Notes under the pieces: model-generated
The model's database searches: none
Seen by the model: only the letters and a program-made list of their open reading frames with translations
Told to the model about the DNA's origin: nothing
Shown here: piece after piece, positions 10,725-24,318 of the stretch
How positions within the stretch are numbered: the stretch's first letter is position 1
How the letters are laid out: every line of letters starts with the position of its first letter
Program-made: the position numbers and the translations under genes
Origin: Chondrilla cf. caribensis
Lineage: Eukaryota; Porifera; Demospongiae; Chondrillida; Chondrillidae
Direction: 5' to 3'
DNA: 64,000 nt
Assembly: GCA_964020155.1 (NCBI GenBank)
Contig: OZ026546.1
Coordinates: 4,635,400 to 4,699,399 of the forward strand

Positions 10725-13700
10725 TGTGTGTGTGTGAGCATAAGAAAAAATTATGTCATTATTCTTCTTATCCACAAAATGTTACAGATCCAAGTGACTA
10801 CAACATTCCGGCTTATCAACTCACCCCTACCTTCACTGCTAACATATCAATGGTGACTGTGACTGTGGAGATCATAAACGACGACATCTTTGAAGGAACA
10901 CAGTCCTTCAATCTGGTATTAGAGTCAACATCATCACCACAAGTTGTATTTGGGGCTTACAACCAGACTACAGTCAACATCGTGGATGACGAGATAATAA
11001 CTGTGTCTTTCAGTGGGCAATTCTTCTCTGCTACGGAGAGTGATGCTGAAGTTGTGGTAGGAGTGAATGCTATTCTACCATCTGGAGGGAGTGAAGTGAC
11101 ATTCTCTGTAGGTACTAGTGTTATACCTGGGACAGCACAAGGTAAAGAACTTAACGCTGTTTATATATATTCCAACATACTGTATTTACGTACATAAGTA
11201 TATACATGTATGTTTGTATGTACATATGTACAACATAACTTGTTAGCACTGTAAGTACCCTCCGTACATACGTATGTACGCATGTACCGTTATTAAAATG
11301 CTTACATTTTGCATAGTCTGTATGTGATCCGTCCACATGCATAGCTATTGTAGACCATGCATGTCTGATAGGAATTACAGGTTTGGTGTACTCTTTGAGC
11401 AGTGTACTACTCCTTTTTGACTATACCTATATTGTAGTTGGATGTATTACATGCAAGTGAATGTAAAGTACGTATATATAAATTGTAACCCTCACACCTC
11501 TCACCGAATACGACTATTCAGTGTACACTTCACTACATTCTTTTCATTCACTTCCAGATACGCTGGACTATACATCAATGATACCTCCATACTTGACGTT
11601 CAGTGGTAGCATGACCACTTCTGAGTTGAGGTTTACACTGATCAATGACAACATAGCCGAAGAAGACGAACAGTTTACTGTGCACCTGGTGGGAAATACG
11701 CCCAATGTTGTCATAGCAATGATGTATGCTACTGTCACCATTATTGACGATGATGGTAAGTGAAGAATCACAATAATTTGATGACGTGCAAATGTATACA
11801 TACCGACACACAAATTCACAAAATACACACACAATCAATCCTACACATACGTAAGTATATTTTCCTACTGATATTTTATGTACTCACACATGCACATACT
11901 GTAACTTACATTTACATGAATGTATGCTTTGTGTTCAACAGTTCTAGCTGTGGAATTTACGATGTCTGAGTTCAATGTTGGCGAAAGTGATGGTACAGTT
12001 GAAGTAGCATTGACAGCTAATGGAATGGCTGAATTTGACTACACTGTGAACTTGACAGTAAATGATATTACCACAGGTGTGTGTGTGTGTGTGTGTGTGT
12101 TTGTGTGTGTGTACATGTGGTACATGCGTATACAAGGCATTATGTACACCCTACATATGGTTGTATGTCATAATATTATTGTTACTCTGCTACTGACTAA
12201 TGTGAAAACTGTCAATTTCTACAGATCCGAGTGACTACAACATCAATGCTCTCCAACTCAACCCTACCTTCACTGCTGGGACAACACTTGTAAGCCTGTC
12301 TTTGGAGATCACAAACGACACCATCTTTGAAGGAACACAGTCATTTCAACTGCTTTTGGATTCTACATCTTCGCCACAAGTTGTAATTGGGTCAATCAAC
12401 CAGGCTACAGTCAACATCTCAGATGATGAGATAATTAATGTTTACTTTGTTAACAACTACATCTCAGCAGTTGAGAGTGATGGTTACGCTGTGGTAGGTG
12501 TGAATGCTAGTCTACCATCTGGAGGGACTGAAGTGACATTCTCTGTAGGTACTACTGTTATATCTGGAACAGCACAAGGTGAGGAGTATTATAATATTCT
12601 TTACATACATATCAACTTACGTACATATGTATGTACGTACATACAGTACAAACTGCTCAGTGAGCATTCATAATATACAGTGGTTAGCTAGTGTATGCAT
12701 ACCTCCATTAAAGTACATACACTTTACTCAGTCATAAGCTCACACATGTACTATGTATGTTAACCAGTACTGGTAGTATACACATACATACGTAAGTGCA
12801 TCTAATAAGAAATATGTACAGATTTGGTGTGCCTGCAATTTGTACTTTATAAGCAGGTTTAACTGTATTTTATGTATTTACTTATATTAGAATATGTACG
12901 TATGTGCATTACGTGCAAGTGAAATAATGTAGAATATGTCAAACTCATACAAGGACTATTTTGTGTTCTCTTCACTACATTTTATTCCTAAATTCCCAGC
13001 TATACAGGACTACGGCCTGATGATACCTCCATACTTGATGTTCAGCGGCAATATGACCACTTCTGAGTTGAGGATTCCACTGGTCAATGATAACACAGCT
13101 GAATTAGATGAACAGTTTACAGTAAACCTGGTGGAAATTACACCCAATGTTGTCGTATCAATGAGCAATGCTACTGTTACCATCATAGATGATGATGGTG
13201 AGTATAGAATCACAATTGATGACGTGCATAAGTGTACATATTTACACACATGTTAGACTAACAGTCTTATGTACTTAACATACTCAATATACCTACGTAC
13301 ATATTGATATTACATACGTATGACTGTACGTAAGTACGTACATACTGAAACTTAGACTTACATACATGAATGCATTCTCTGTGTTGTACAGTTTTAGCTG
13401 TGGAATTTGCAATGACTGAGTACAATGTAAGTGAAAGTAATGGAACAGTTGAAGTGGTGCTGGTAGCTAATGGAACAAGTGAATTTGATTACACTGTGAA
13501 CTTGACAGTTTATGATGTTACTACTGGTGAGCATGTGTGTGTGTGTGTGTGTGAGTGTGAGTGTGTGTGTGTGTGTGGGTGTGTGTGTGGGTGTGTGTGT
13601 GTGTGTGTGTGTGGGTGTGTGTATGAGTGTGGTTGTGGTTGTGTAAGTATTTGCATGGGTGTGTGACTTTGTGTGCATCTATGCACGTGTGTTTTGTGTG

Positions 13701-16700
13701 TGTAAATACAGTGTTCGCATTATACTTCCATGTAATATATGTAATGTACATATGTGAGTATGCCTTCCATGTAATACGTACGTATACGTAGATATACGTA
13801 CATACCATATGAACCTGCATCCTGCCTAATTGCTCGTGATCATATAATAACTGTCAATTACATATAATATTATACTGCAGATACAAACAATGTTGATAGT
13901 GTGAGATTTCGTATAAATGCTGTATTTTCAATGGGTGTCTGGCAAATATGTACATGAGTGTTTTCATGATGAACATTATACGTATCTACATACGTACGTA
14001 TGTATATACCGAGGTCTGTACGTTGAACCAATGACGCAACTAAAATACTCCATACATGGTACATTATAATCACAATCTGACCATATTGGGAAAGGATAAT
14101 ATGCATGTATGTCTAATATGACATTTGATAACAATAGAGGATTCATATGCATATTATGGTAATAGTGGGAGACCTTACTGTATCACAGCCACATTTACCT
14201 TTTTCTCTCCAGATCCATCCGACTTTGCTCCAAACACACGTACCATTGAAGTGATTTTCGAAGTTGGCAGCCAGGAGGAGAATGTCTCCATAGGGATCAT
14301 CGATGATGACAGTTATGAAAACACAGAAACATTCAATGTCGTGATCATTGGCATTTCCGGCGATATGGAGCCTGGTCAAAACAATTCTACTCAAGTGAAC
14401 ATCGTAGACAATGAAGTTCTCATCGGCTCAGCAGCTCTGATCTCACCAACCACAATAACAGAGGGTGAACAAATTCAATTTTCAACAAGCGTAGTGGTAC
14501 CTCCAGGTGGACTGGCTGTTGATTTGACGTTGGTGTTCTATTTGAAATTTGATCTTATATCTAGTGAAGGTAAGCATTTGATCACTTAGTTTTGTACATA
14601 CGTACATACTTACAATAAAATTGCTACAAATATTGAATAGACAATTAATAAAATTATCAACAATGCTTAAAATATTTGCATGCGTATGAGGAATCCAAAG
14701 CAATCATTACTCTTATTTCATGTTTTCTACCTCTCATCACTTTTATTTATATACGTACGTATATACGTACACAGGTCCAGTATCTCCTCAGACGATTACA
14801 CTCACTCTGACGTATCCAGTCACACTTACATCAGTGCTAACAGGGACACTTGCTGTGGTAATCACAGATGATGAGATTGCAGAAATGGACGGGATATATA
14901 ATGTCACACTGGAGAGCTCGCAAGACAGGCTCACTTTCACAGACACCACTTCGGAAATCACAATACTTGATAACGACAGTGAGTTATGTGACCTACAGGG
15001 CTAGCTGCCAGGTTTGACACTCAACATGGTGGTCAAGAATCAACCTCATACAAATACGTACAATGGCCAAACTATATTATATTCCCTTTCATATGCATAG
15101 ATAACGTACGTACATATGCATAACCCAACCCAAGCCAAAAATAATAGTTTATCAAGTATGGTACCTGCATGAGGGTTGAGTGCTTTGAGCATTATACAAT
15201 GAGGAGACGGTCATATACGTAAGTACCTGTCTCAAACGGATGTGGCGAGCTTGTAAGTTGTCAAATGACAAAAACTACAGTGAAACCTCTCTTTAAAGGA
15301 CACATTGGGACCAGCTAATTTGTCCATTGTAGAGAGGCTGTCCACTCTTCAGAGGTGTAAAATGTATTAGCACTATAAGAAAGTCTATTTTTGGGGCCTT
15401 ACAGAGTGTCCTTTGTAAGGAGGTAATTTCTATGGTGTCCTTTATTGGGAGAGTCCTTTAATAGAGGTTCCGCTGTATTAGAACTCCATGCTAGTGAAGA
15501 CTGTTCAGAGGTTCACCAGACATTTCAGTGTTAAGAAACAATGCATTTCTTTATTTTACCACCATACTGACATCTATTTGAAATATCCTATATATAGATG
15601 CTAAAAATCCATGCAAACATGCATCAGTTGAGAATTGTACATACGTACATACGTACGTAGATATTGTATACATATTATACATACGTATGTATACATATGC
15701 ATGTATATGTGTATATAAATGTATGTATGTATGTATACTTTACATGAATAATAATGTTCGGAAGTTGACCCAATTTCTACTGCTCCACAGTACTAGCTGT
15801 GGAATTTATGGTGGCTGAGTACAATGTCAGTGAAAGCGTTGGAACAGTTGAAGTGGTGTTGGTAGCTAATGGAATGAGTGACTTCAATTACACTGTGAAC
15901 TTGACAGTTTATGATGTTACTACTGGTGAGTTTTTTTTGTGTGTGCGCGTGTGTTTGTGTGGATGTATGTACGTATGTGTGGATGTATGTACGTATGTGT
16001 GGATGTATGTACGTATGTGTGTTTATGTGTTTATTGAAAATTACTGTGCTCAACTGGAATACATGATATTATGTACTGACTCAAAACGTCTATGTACGTA
16101 CGTACGTATGTACATTTTAATTATAATTAAAGAGCTTAAGAAATAATATTATCCATCTTCTCATCCACAAAATATTACAGATCCTAGTGACTACAACATT
16201 CCTGCTTATCAACTCACCCCTACCTTCATTGCTGGCACATCAATGGTGACTGTGACTGTGGAGATCATAAACGACGACATCTTTGAAGGAACACAGTCCT
16301 TCAATCTGGTATTAGAGTCAACATCAGCACCACATGTTGTAATTGGGGCTTACAACCAGACTACAGTCTACATTATGGATGATGAGATAATAACTGTGTC
16401 TTTCAGTCAACACTTATTCTTTGCTATGGAGGGTGATGGCTACATTGCAGTAGGTGTAAACGCTAGTCTGCCATCTGGAGGGACTGAAGTGGAATTCTCT
16501 GTAGGTACTACTGTTACACCTGGAACAGCACAAGGTGAGGAACTTAATGCTGTTTCAACACGTGCCAACATACGTACGTACGTATTATGTTATGTAAGTG
16601 TTAATACAGCAAGTACATACCCTATGTACGTACGTACATACGGTTGTAGGTATGACAAACATATGTACAATGTCATCTGTTAAAATGCTTACAATTTGCT

Positions 16701-17190
16701 CAGTCCCTATTTACGTAGCTAATGTATACCGTGTACGTATGTCAACTAGTATTAATAGTGATGTACGTGCCTCAGGTACAGGTTCAGCATGCTCTTTGAG
16801 CAGTAACTCACACATCATTCAACAAACAGGCCTATTCAGAGCATACATACTTCAATACATTCTATTCTTTTCATTCACTTTTAGTTATCCTGGACTTTAA
16901 CCCAACAATGCCTCCCTACTTGATGTTCAATAGTAGCATGACTACTTCTGAGTTGAGGTTTACACTGATCGATGACAACATAGCCGAAGAAGACGAACAG
17001 TTTACAGTACACCTGGTGGGAAATATGCCCAATGTTGTCATAGCAATGATGTATGCTACTGTCACCATTATTGATGATGATGGTACGTAAGTAAAGAATC
17101 ACAATTGATGACGTACATAAGTACACATTCTCACACACAAACTCACAAACACACAAAACACACACACACTAACTCACAACACACGCACAC

Positions 17191-17261
<71 letters not shown>

Positions 17262-18953
17262 ATGGACAAACAATCCTAGGTAATAACATTGAGAAGTACT
17301 TTTTCCTACTGATATTTTATGTACGCACGCATGCACATACTGTAACTTACATTTACATGAATGTATGCTTTTTGTTCAACAGTTCTAGCTGTGGAATTTA
17401 TGATGACTGAATTCAATGTTGGCGAAAGTGATGGAACAGTATATGTAGCATTGGCAGCTAATGGACTGGCTGAATTTGACTACACTGTGAACTTGACAGT
17501 AAATGATATAACTACAGGTGTGTGTGTGTGTGTGTGGATATGTGCTTATACAAGACATTATGTACACCCTACACATGGTTATATTGCTACTCTGCTCCTG
17601 ATTAATGTGAAAACTGTCAATTTCTACAGATCCGAGTGACTACAATATCAGGGCTCTTCAACTCAACCCTACCTTCACTGCTGGTACAACAACTGTGAGC
17701 CTGTCTTTGGAAATCACAAACGACACCATCTTTGAAGGAACACAGTCATTTCAACTGTTATTGGATTCTACATCATCACCATATGTTGTAATTGGGTCAA
17801 ACAACCAGGCTACGGTCAACATCTCGGATGATGAGATAATATATGTTTACTTTGTTAACAACTACATCTCAGCAGTTGAGAGTGATGGTTACGCTGTGGT
17901 AGGTGTGAATGCTAGTCTACCATCTGGAGGGGCTGAAGTGACATTCTCTGTAGGTGCTACTGTTTCACCTGGAACAGCCCGAGGTGAGGAGCATAATATA
18001 ATATCCTTGCATACGTACATGTCAACATACAGATGTACATATAGTACAAACTGGTCAGTGAGCACTGTACATACGTACATAATATACAGTGGATAGCTAG
18101 TGCATACATACGTATGTACGTACCTCTGTCATAGTACATACGTACACTTTACTCAGTCATTAGCTCACATACTACGTACGTATGTCAACCTGTGCTGATA
18201 GCCTGTACGTACGTAAGTACATCTAATCAGAAGTATGTGGCCCCTTTAACTGTAATCAGAAAGATTTATGACTTTTAACTGTATGTTACGTACGTATATT
18301 GTAATATGTATGTATGTGGATTACATGCAATTGAATTAATGAAGAATGTGTTAAACTCATACAACATTCTCCAAACAGGGCTATTTGATGTTCTTTTCAC
18401 TACATTTTATTCCTAAATTCCCAGCTATAATGGACTACCGCCTAATGATACCTTCAGACTTGATGTTCAGGGACAATATGACTACTTCTGAGTTGAGGAT
18501 CCCACTGGTCAATGATGACACAGCCGAATTAGACGAACAGTTCACAGTACACCTGGTGGAAACTACACCCAATGTTGTCGTATCAATGAATAATGCTACG
18601 GTTACCATCATAGATGATGATGGTGAGTATAGAATCACAATTGATGTTTACATATGCACACAAAAAAAACAACCAACAATCTTACCTACTAAACATACTC
18701 TATCAACCTACGTACATACATACTAATATTTAAGATGTACATATATACACATGTACATACTGTAACTTAGATTTACATGAATGGATTCTTTGTGTTCAAC
18801 AGTTTTAACTGTGGGATTCATGATGACTGAGTACAATGTCAGTGAAAGCAATGGAACAGTTGAAGTGGTGCTGGTAGCTAACGGAACAAGTGAATTTGAT
18901 TACACTGTGAACTTGACAGTTTATGATGTTACTACTGGTGAGTGTGAGTGTGT

Positions 18954-19014
<61 letters not shown>

Positions 19015-22000
19015 TGTGTGTGTTAACACAGTGTACATATTATACGTACATACATACGTACATATATTAATGTATGCAAGTATACCTTTCATGTAAAATA
19101 TGTATGTACGTACGTAGATGATATACGTACATACGTACCATATGAACCTGTATAATATTATTATTGCCTTATTGCTCATGATGTAACAACTGTCAATTAC
19201 GTATATACTACAGATCCAAGTGACTACAACATTCCTGCTTATCAACTCACTCCTACCTTCACTGCTGGCACATCAATGGTAAATGTGACAGTGCAGATCA
19301 TAAACGATAACATCTTTGAAGGAACACAGTCCTTTCAACTGTCATTGGAGTCAACATCATCACCGCAAGTACTCTTTGGGGCTTATGATCAGACTACAGT
19401 CAACATCATGGATGATGAGATAATAACTGTGTTCTTCAGTAGTTACAATCTCACTGCTATGGAGAGTGATGGTTACATCGTGGTAGGAGTGAATGCTAGT
19501 CTGCCATCTGGAGGGACTGAAGTGACATTCTCTGTAGGTACTACTGTTATTCCTGGAACAGCTCGAGGTATGTACATACGTATACGCATATGTACACACA
19601 TACGTATGTATGTACAAACATAGATAGTTCTGCATAATGACTTTACCTGTTTTTTCACACAAGAATTGAAGTTTCAAGTGTATTTGAATGAACATCACAC
19701 ACAAAGGAGACATATCAACATTTCTTATGCATTCATTGTAGCACACTTTACTGTATTCTATTTATCTCTTCCCAGCTATACTGGACTACAGTGCAATGAC
19801 GATTGCAAACCTTACGTTTGATGTCAACATGACTGCATCGGAGGTGATGATTCCACTGGTCAATGATGACACAGCTGAATTAGAAGAATATTTTTCAGTC
19901 AATCTGACAGAAATAACACCCAATGTTGTTGTTGACACCTATAGTGTTGACGTCACTATCATTGACGATGATGGTAAGTTCATTAATCCCAAGTACTATA
20001 CGTATTATGTACGTACAAACATACATATGAAAGCAGTAGTACAAATTCAAAAACCTGGCACTCAGGTTGTTAGGTGTAATTGTAATACAAAGTACGTACG
20101 TATGTATAAGTTCACACAAAATGTGCAAGTGTTTACTGTATTGTATTCTAACACTTTCTACTTTGTGTACAACAGTTTTAGTCGTGGAATTTGTGATGAC
20201 TGAGTACAATGTCAGTGAAAGTGATGGAACAGTTGAAGTGGTGCTGGTAGCTAACGGAACGAGTGAATTTGATTACACTGTGAACTTGACAGTTTATGAT
20301 GTTACTACTGGTGAGTGTGTGTGTGTGTGTGTGCGTGCGTGCGTGTATGTGTGCAATCATTTGTCTTTATGTCCATATGATGAGTATAATATACGTATGT
20401 ATTTATGTGTTATAAGGAACTAAAATTTACATACGTATATTTTATGCACGCGTATTATATATTATGCACTTGTAAATACACTAAGTCTAGTAAACTAAGC
20501 TAGTCAGTACAACACACTGTACATACGTACAAATGTAGGGACGTATTATATATACATACGTACGTATGTGAGTGTTCATATTCAACCACAATTTATAATG
20601 TACATACGAAACATTTAATTTATGAAGTGTTGAATGATGTGTGTATCTCTCATTGTTAACTCTCTCAGATGAAAGGGACTACAACATTACTCGAGCCCAT
20701 CTCATGCCAACCTTCAATGCTGGTACATCAACAGTGAATGTGACCTTGAAAATCACCAATGACGCCATCTTTGAAGGAACACAGTCTTTTCAGCTGCTGT
20801 TTTCGTCAGTATCGGTTCCTAATGTGATACTTGCTAGCAATAACCAGACTACAGTCTACATCTTGGATGACGACATGATAACTGTGTTCTTCAGTAGCAG
20901 GTTCTTCTCTGCTACAGAGAGTGATGGTGTATCTATTGTGGGCATCAATGCTAGTCTACCATCTGGAGGGACTGAAGTGGAATTCTCTGTAGGTACCACT
21001 GTAACACCTGGAACAGCCCGAGGTGAGGAAGCTACATAGATGCATGAATATTCTATTTGTGTACATACGTACGTACATAAATTTTCAAATATTACAATGC
21101 ATTGGGTCAATGATATGGGCAAAAGTGTATTTGGGTCACTGCATGAACTTATTCATATATACGTAGTACGTACATATCATATGTCACATTTACAAATTAC
21201 TACTAATGAATGTACATTTATAGTACGTACTACATGCATTCAAAAATTTTGTTGCACAGATGTAGTACACATAATACACTGCACACCTATTGTTAATCAT
21301 AAAAATTTAATACTGTCTTGTATATATCCTTGTTGAGGGGTAGATCAAAGGAAAAACTGTGTGTACATAAGCCATTTAGCACAAATGATACAAGTGATAC
21401 AGTACAGGTCACTAGATACGTACGTAGGTTTCATTGCTAGGATTATTTGAGTGAAAACAAGGCAGGAAATTAGTAAACACATTTCTATTGTATATAATAC
21501 ATATGTATGTTGTATTGGACCATGTGCATATTTGCAGTATAAAATATCCATCATTCACAATACCAGGATTTAACCATTACTTACTTACTTTTGTACACCA
21601 CTTGTTCACTTCTAGCACTACTGGACTATGGTAGTGGATATCCTACCAATGTGACATTTGGTGTCAACATGACCACTTCTGAGTTGAGGATTCCACTGGT
21701 TAATGACGAAACACCTGAAACCTTTGAATATTTTACTGTGAACCTGGTGGTAATTACACCCAATGTTGTCATAGCAACGTTCACAACTTTCGTGACTATC
21801 AGCGATGATGAAGGTGAGTGTACGTACCATACTTCCTGATGTATACATGTACGTATATTAAGGAGCAAATTCTCTAGTGTCTGTATCTCACAACAATATC
21901 TGGTATATTTTATACATATTATGTACATGTACGTATGTATGTACGTAGGTATGTACATTCTTAACTATTGCTTATACACACGTACATGCTGTACATACAT

Positions 22001-23393
22001 ATATACCTAGAGCACACGAACATACACATTTTTACATAGGTACATTATAAATATGTACAATATTAATACACATTGTCTGCATTAATTTACAATTAATCAC
22101 CCCTTATAAAACCTTAATAATTCATTGCTTAGGTATTGTATTCCTATTGTGATATATTTTTTCAACATTCGTACTCTTCACTCAATGCAATATTATGATT
22201 ATTCTCCAACATTACAGTATATAATATAATTAATTCACGACATGCATTATAAGTTGTAATTACGTATTTTGTGTCCAATTTTAGTCTGTCCTTGCCAGAA
22301 TGGAGGTCTCTGCATATTTTCCTTCAACAACACTATGACATGTTCTTGTCCTCAAGAGTTCACAGGCCAAGTCTGTCAAACAGGTACGTATTCATTGGTC
22401 AACACAGCACAATGGAAGTGTGACATGAAAACTGTTGAGTCTGATGTGGAGTGATATATTGTCCGCATAGTGGAAAAATTTTCATGGATTTCACACTTGG
22501 TCTAACATCAGTTCGGGAAAATATTCTTCAGAGTAGCTAGCATCTGCCAAAAAATTATCCCGGAATTTTCATTTGTACAGCCATCAAAATTTCATATTGC
22601 GAAAGTTTCCCACTATACAGTATACATTATGTATCATATACGTACGTACGTATATATACAACCAAATGTCCATGTCTTAACTGGTATACTACGTACGTGC
22701 ATATGTACCAAGGCATCCGTTGAAATCACAACCAAATTGAAAAGTTGCATTAGCTAATAATAATGCACGAACCCTTTGTTCAATGGTCAGGGACCTTGTT
22801 ATAAAAAGCTGTGTAGCAATTCTATTTCCATAGCAACAGATATCATCATAATAATAATGATATTCATATTCACATACGTACATTGGTGCAAATTCAGGGA
22901 TAGCAGGAATAATGTAATAACTAATTATCATAGTCAAACATGTGTTAGTGTTGAATGTGTTGCACAATTTCATAAACTATTATAAGCTAATACATACATA
23001 CAAAATGCATACTTTTCTTAATTGTCTAACATTACCAAAAGGTACCATCAGAACATATTTGTACTAGAGTAAAATCTAGCAACTACAGTAAATGCCCAAC
23101 TGTGAGATTGTGAAATATCTCCACAGCAGACAACACAGAACCTCATTTCAGTCAGCAGTAATTTCAGCTAATTATGCATGGACTATGGGAAACTTAAAAC
23201 AATATGTAGTGTATATTATTGTTTGATTGTCTGTTCCATCTCCTCCTTTACAGCCGTACTTCAGCCACTCAACCAGATCTCAACACCGATAGCTGTGGGC
23301 GTGGGTGCAGGTGTGGGTGGGTTCTGCCTGATTGCTGTAGCCTTGGGTGTTCTAGTTGGTCTGCTGGCTCGCCTTCGAATTCGAAGAAGATGA
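9987..23393 (+). CDS. 14-Calx-beta, EGF, single-pass membrane protein
   Basis: Predicted cell-surface protein of 1721 residues. Exon 9987-10095 has the start codon and a signal peptide (core ICVIAALCGVLTLTPL). Seven cassettes of three exons follow. A exons: 10527-10661, 11942-12076, 13392-13526, 15791-15925, 17383-17517, 18803-18937, 20176-20310. B exons: 10788-11141, 12225-12578, 14213-14569, 16181-16534, 17630-17983, 19214-19567, 20669-21022. C exons: 11558-11755, 13000-13197, 14775-14978, 16885-17082, 18425-18622, 19776-19973, 21616-21813. A plus the first half of B makes one Calx-beta domain; the rest of B plus C makes the next (acidic motifs NDDIFEGTQSF, EDEQFTVHL, TIIDDDG). Exon 22285-22383 is an EGF domain (CPCQNGGLC). 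Exon 23254-23393 is a glycine-rich transmembrane helix and an RLRIRRR tail. All internal exons are phase 1-1. Every A exon is 135 bp; B exons are 354 bp except one of 357; C exons are 198 bp except one of 204. Calx-beta domains in other proteins bind calcium; adhesion is inferred. Confidence 0.88.
10670..10737. repeat. (GT)n directly at a 5' splice site
   Basis: The donor of the A exon ending at 10661 runs straight into a GT repeat of about 68 bp. The same arrangement follows the A exons ending at 12076, 13526, 17517, 18937 and 20310, with runs of different length (see findings). Confidence 0.85.
15278..15475. mobile_element. pogo/Tigger-like MITE
   Basis: The 198-bp element begins CAGTGAAACCTCT and ends AGAGGTTCCGCTG, is flanked by TA on both sides and has no coding capacity. 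It is about 80-85% identical by eye to the copy at 51903-52101, and its ends resemble the element at 52621-52780. CAGTG-AACCTC ends with TA target duplications are typical of pogo/Tigger non-autonomous elements. Confidence 0.7.
17189..17258. repeat. (CA)n microsatellite
   Basis: CA run of about 70 bp in the intron between the C exon of cassette 4 and the A exon of cassette 5. The equivalent intron of cassette 1 has only short CA stretches. Confidence 0.9.
22661..22870. mobile_element. Decayed MITE remnant in the EGF-to-anchor intron
   Basis: Contains ATGTCCATGTCTTAAC and GGCATCCGTT on the left and TTTCCATAGCAACAGAT on the right, matching the boxes of the better preserved elements at 4682-4779 and 29045-29190. 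The rest of the 870-bp intron (22384-23253) shows nothing else I can support. Confidence 0.4.
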
Positions 23394-23924
23394 GGGGATG
23401 GTGATCATAGCAGATATGTCTAGAAAACAAAAGAACCATCCAGTTTTATTGACATATTACAAACACATGTATGTATAAGCGCCATCGTACCCCTACCCAT
23501 TGGTGGATATAGCCTTATCATTGTACAAACATATAGCACATTTTAATGTTTCACATAATCTGATAATTACTAGTGCTTCATGAGTAATGAAAGGTCAATA
23601 TGAAACAGCAGACACACACAGCAGACATCATAGCATTACCGATCACACATTATAATATAGTACATATCATCACTGAGGACATTGATATCTCCATAAATAC
23701 ACGAGTTGAGGGCTATTCTAGCAATCTACCCCCACTCAATAAGCTTACTCAAGGATATAGAAGTTACCTATAAGTTACCTAGCCGTAGAATACATACAAA
23801 CTATAATAGTTACTGAGCCACAATACAGTAGATTATATCAATATGAAAACAATATAAATGAACTATTACTGCTAGTAATCTCTTTTTAGAACTTCCTCCT
23901 TGGTTCTCCAGTGCACGCTACATC
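23394..23924. other. 3' flank of the 14-Calx-beta gene
   Basis: AT-rich sequence holding the presumed 3' UTR of the plus-strand gene. No canonical AATAAA is evident close to the stop. The two genes here converge, because a minus-strand gene ends at 23925. Confidence 0.4.
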
Positions 23925-24318
23925 CTATGTACACCATATCTTGGAATAGGTAAATCCTCTACAGATTCGCTTATGTATGTCTCCAGGTTTCATTCTGCAC
24001 TCAGGACAACGCCAAAAGTATCTCAAGTTCACCGGAGAAAACGCTTTGTTTACCACCTTCAGCACGGCTGACGATCACCGTGAAATTTTTGTCCTAAACA
24101 CGTGGCAATGATGATGGGATGGCAGTGAAGCACGTGTCACTGATTTTACCGCCCCAATACACGCCTGATCGGATGAGTTGTTCAGCTAGTGACTCGTGAT
24201 TATTATCGAAAATTAATATCTCCGGGTTTACACAGGAATATCCATCATGTCCATCTGGATTTGTAAGAAGACACTTCAGTAGGAATACTAATTCGATTTT
24301 ATTACAACCGTGGTAACG
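23925..24318 (-). CDS. Unrecognised cysteine-containing protein, C-terminal exons
   Basis: Two exons on the minus strand: 24150-24318 (acceptor TATTGTTTTAG, donor GCG/GTAAAA) and 23925-24067 (acceptor GATCGTCAG, stop TAG). The 82-bp intron keeps one open frame of about 103 residues, including YHGCNKIELVFLLKCLLTNP, NHESLAEQLIRSGVYW and YFWRCPECRMKPGDIHKRIC. Reading straight through instead hits a stop, so splicing is needed. The CPEC pair and several other Cys suggest a small metal-binding or disulfide fold, but I recognise no family. A possible upstream exon of 41 bp lies near 24622-24662 (acceptor TTGTCTTCAG, donor GTAAGA). Further 5' exons were not found. The partial copy at 40157-40375 lost the acceptor AG and has a one-base insertion, so it is dead. 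Confidence 0.42.

Larger units (their letters stand above)
10527..18937 (+). repeat. Higher-order duplication of Calx-beta cassettes
   Basis: The block from about 10300 to 13526 (cassettes 1, 2 and the A exon of 3) recurs at about 15520 to 18937 (cassettes 4, 5 and the A exon of 6), offset by about 5.3 kb. Cassette 1 resembles 4 and cassette 2 resembles 5 more than neighbours resemble each other; for example NIAEEDEQFTVHLVGN occurs only in C exons 1 and 4, and EFNVGESDGTV only in A exons 2 and 5. Intron sequence upstream of the first A exon is also shared (AAGAAACAATGCAT near 10307 and 15534). Cassette 3 B and C exons (14213, 14775) are the most diverged. Confidence 0.7.

Noticed and set aside
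13870..14200. Possible missing normal B exon or extra exon before 14213 in cassette 3
   Set aside because: A frame is open from 14125, but the acceptor TTTTTCTCTCCAG at 14200-14212 fits all other B exons, so the upstream part is intron.
22269..22454. Start of a separate EGF protein at 22269
   Set aside because: The EGF exon has an acceptor at 22284 and phase 1 on both sides, so it is an internal exon of the Calx-beta gene.
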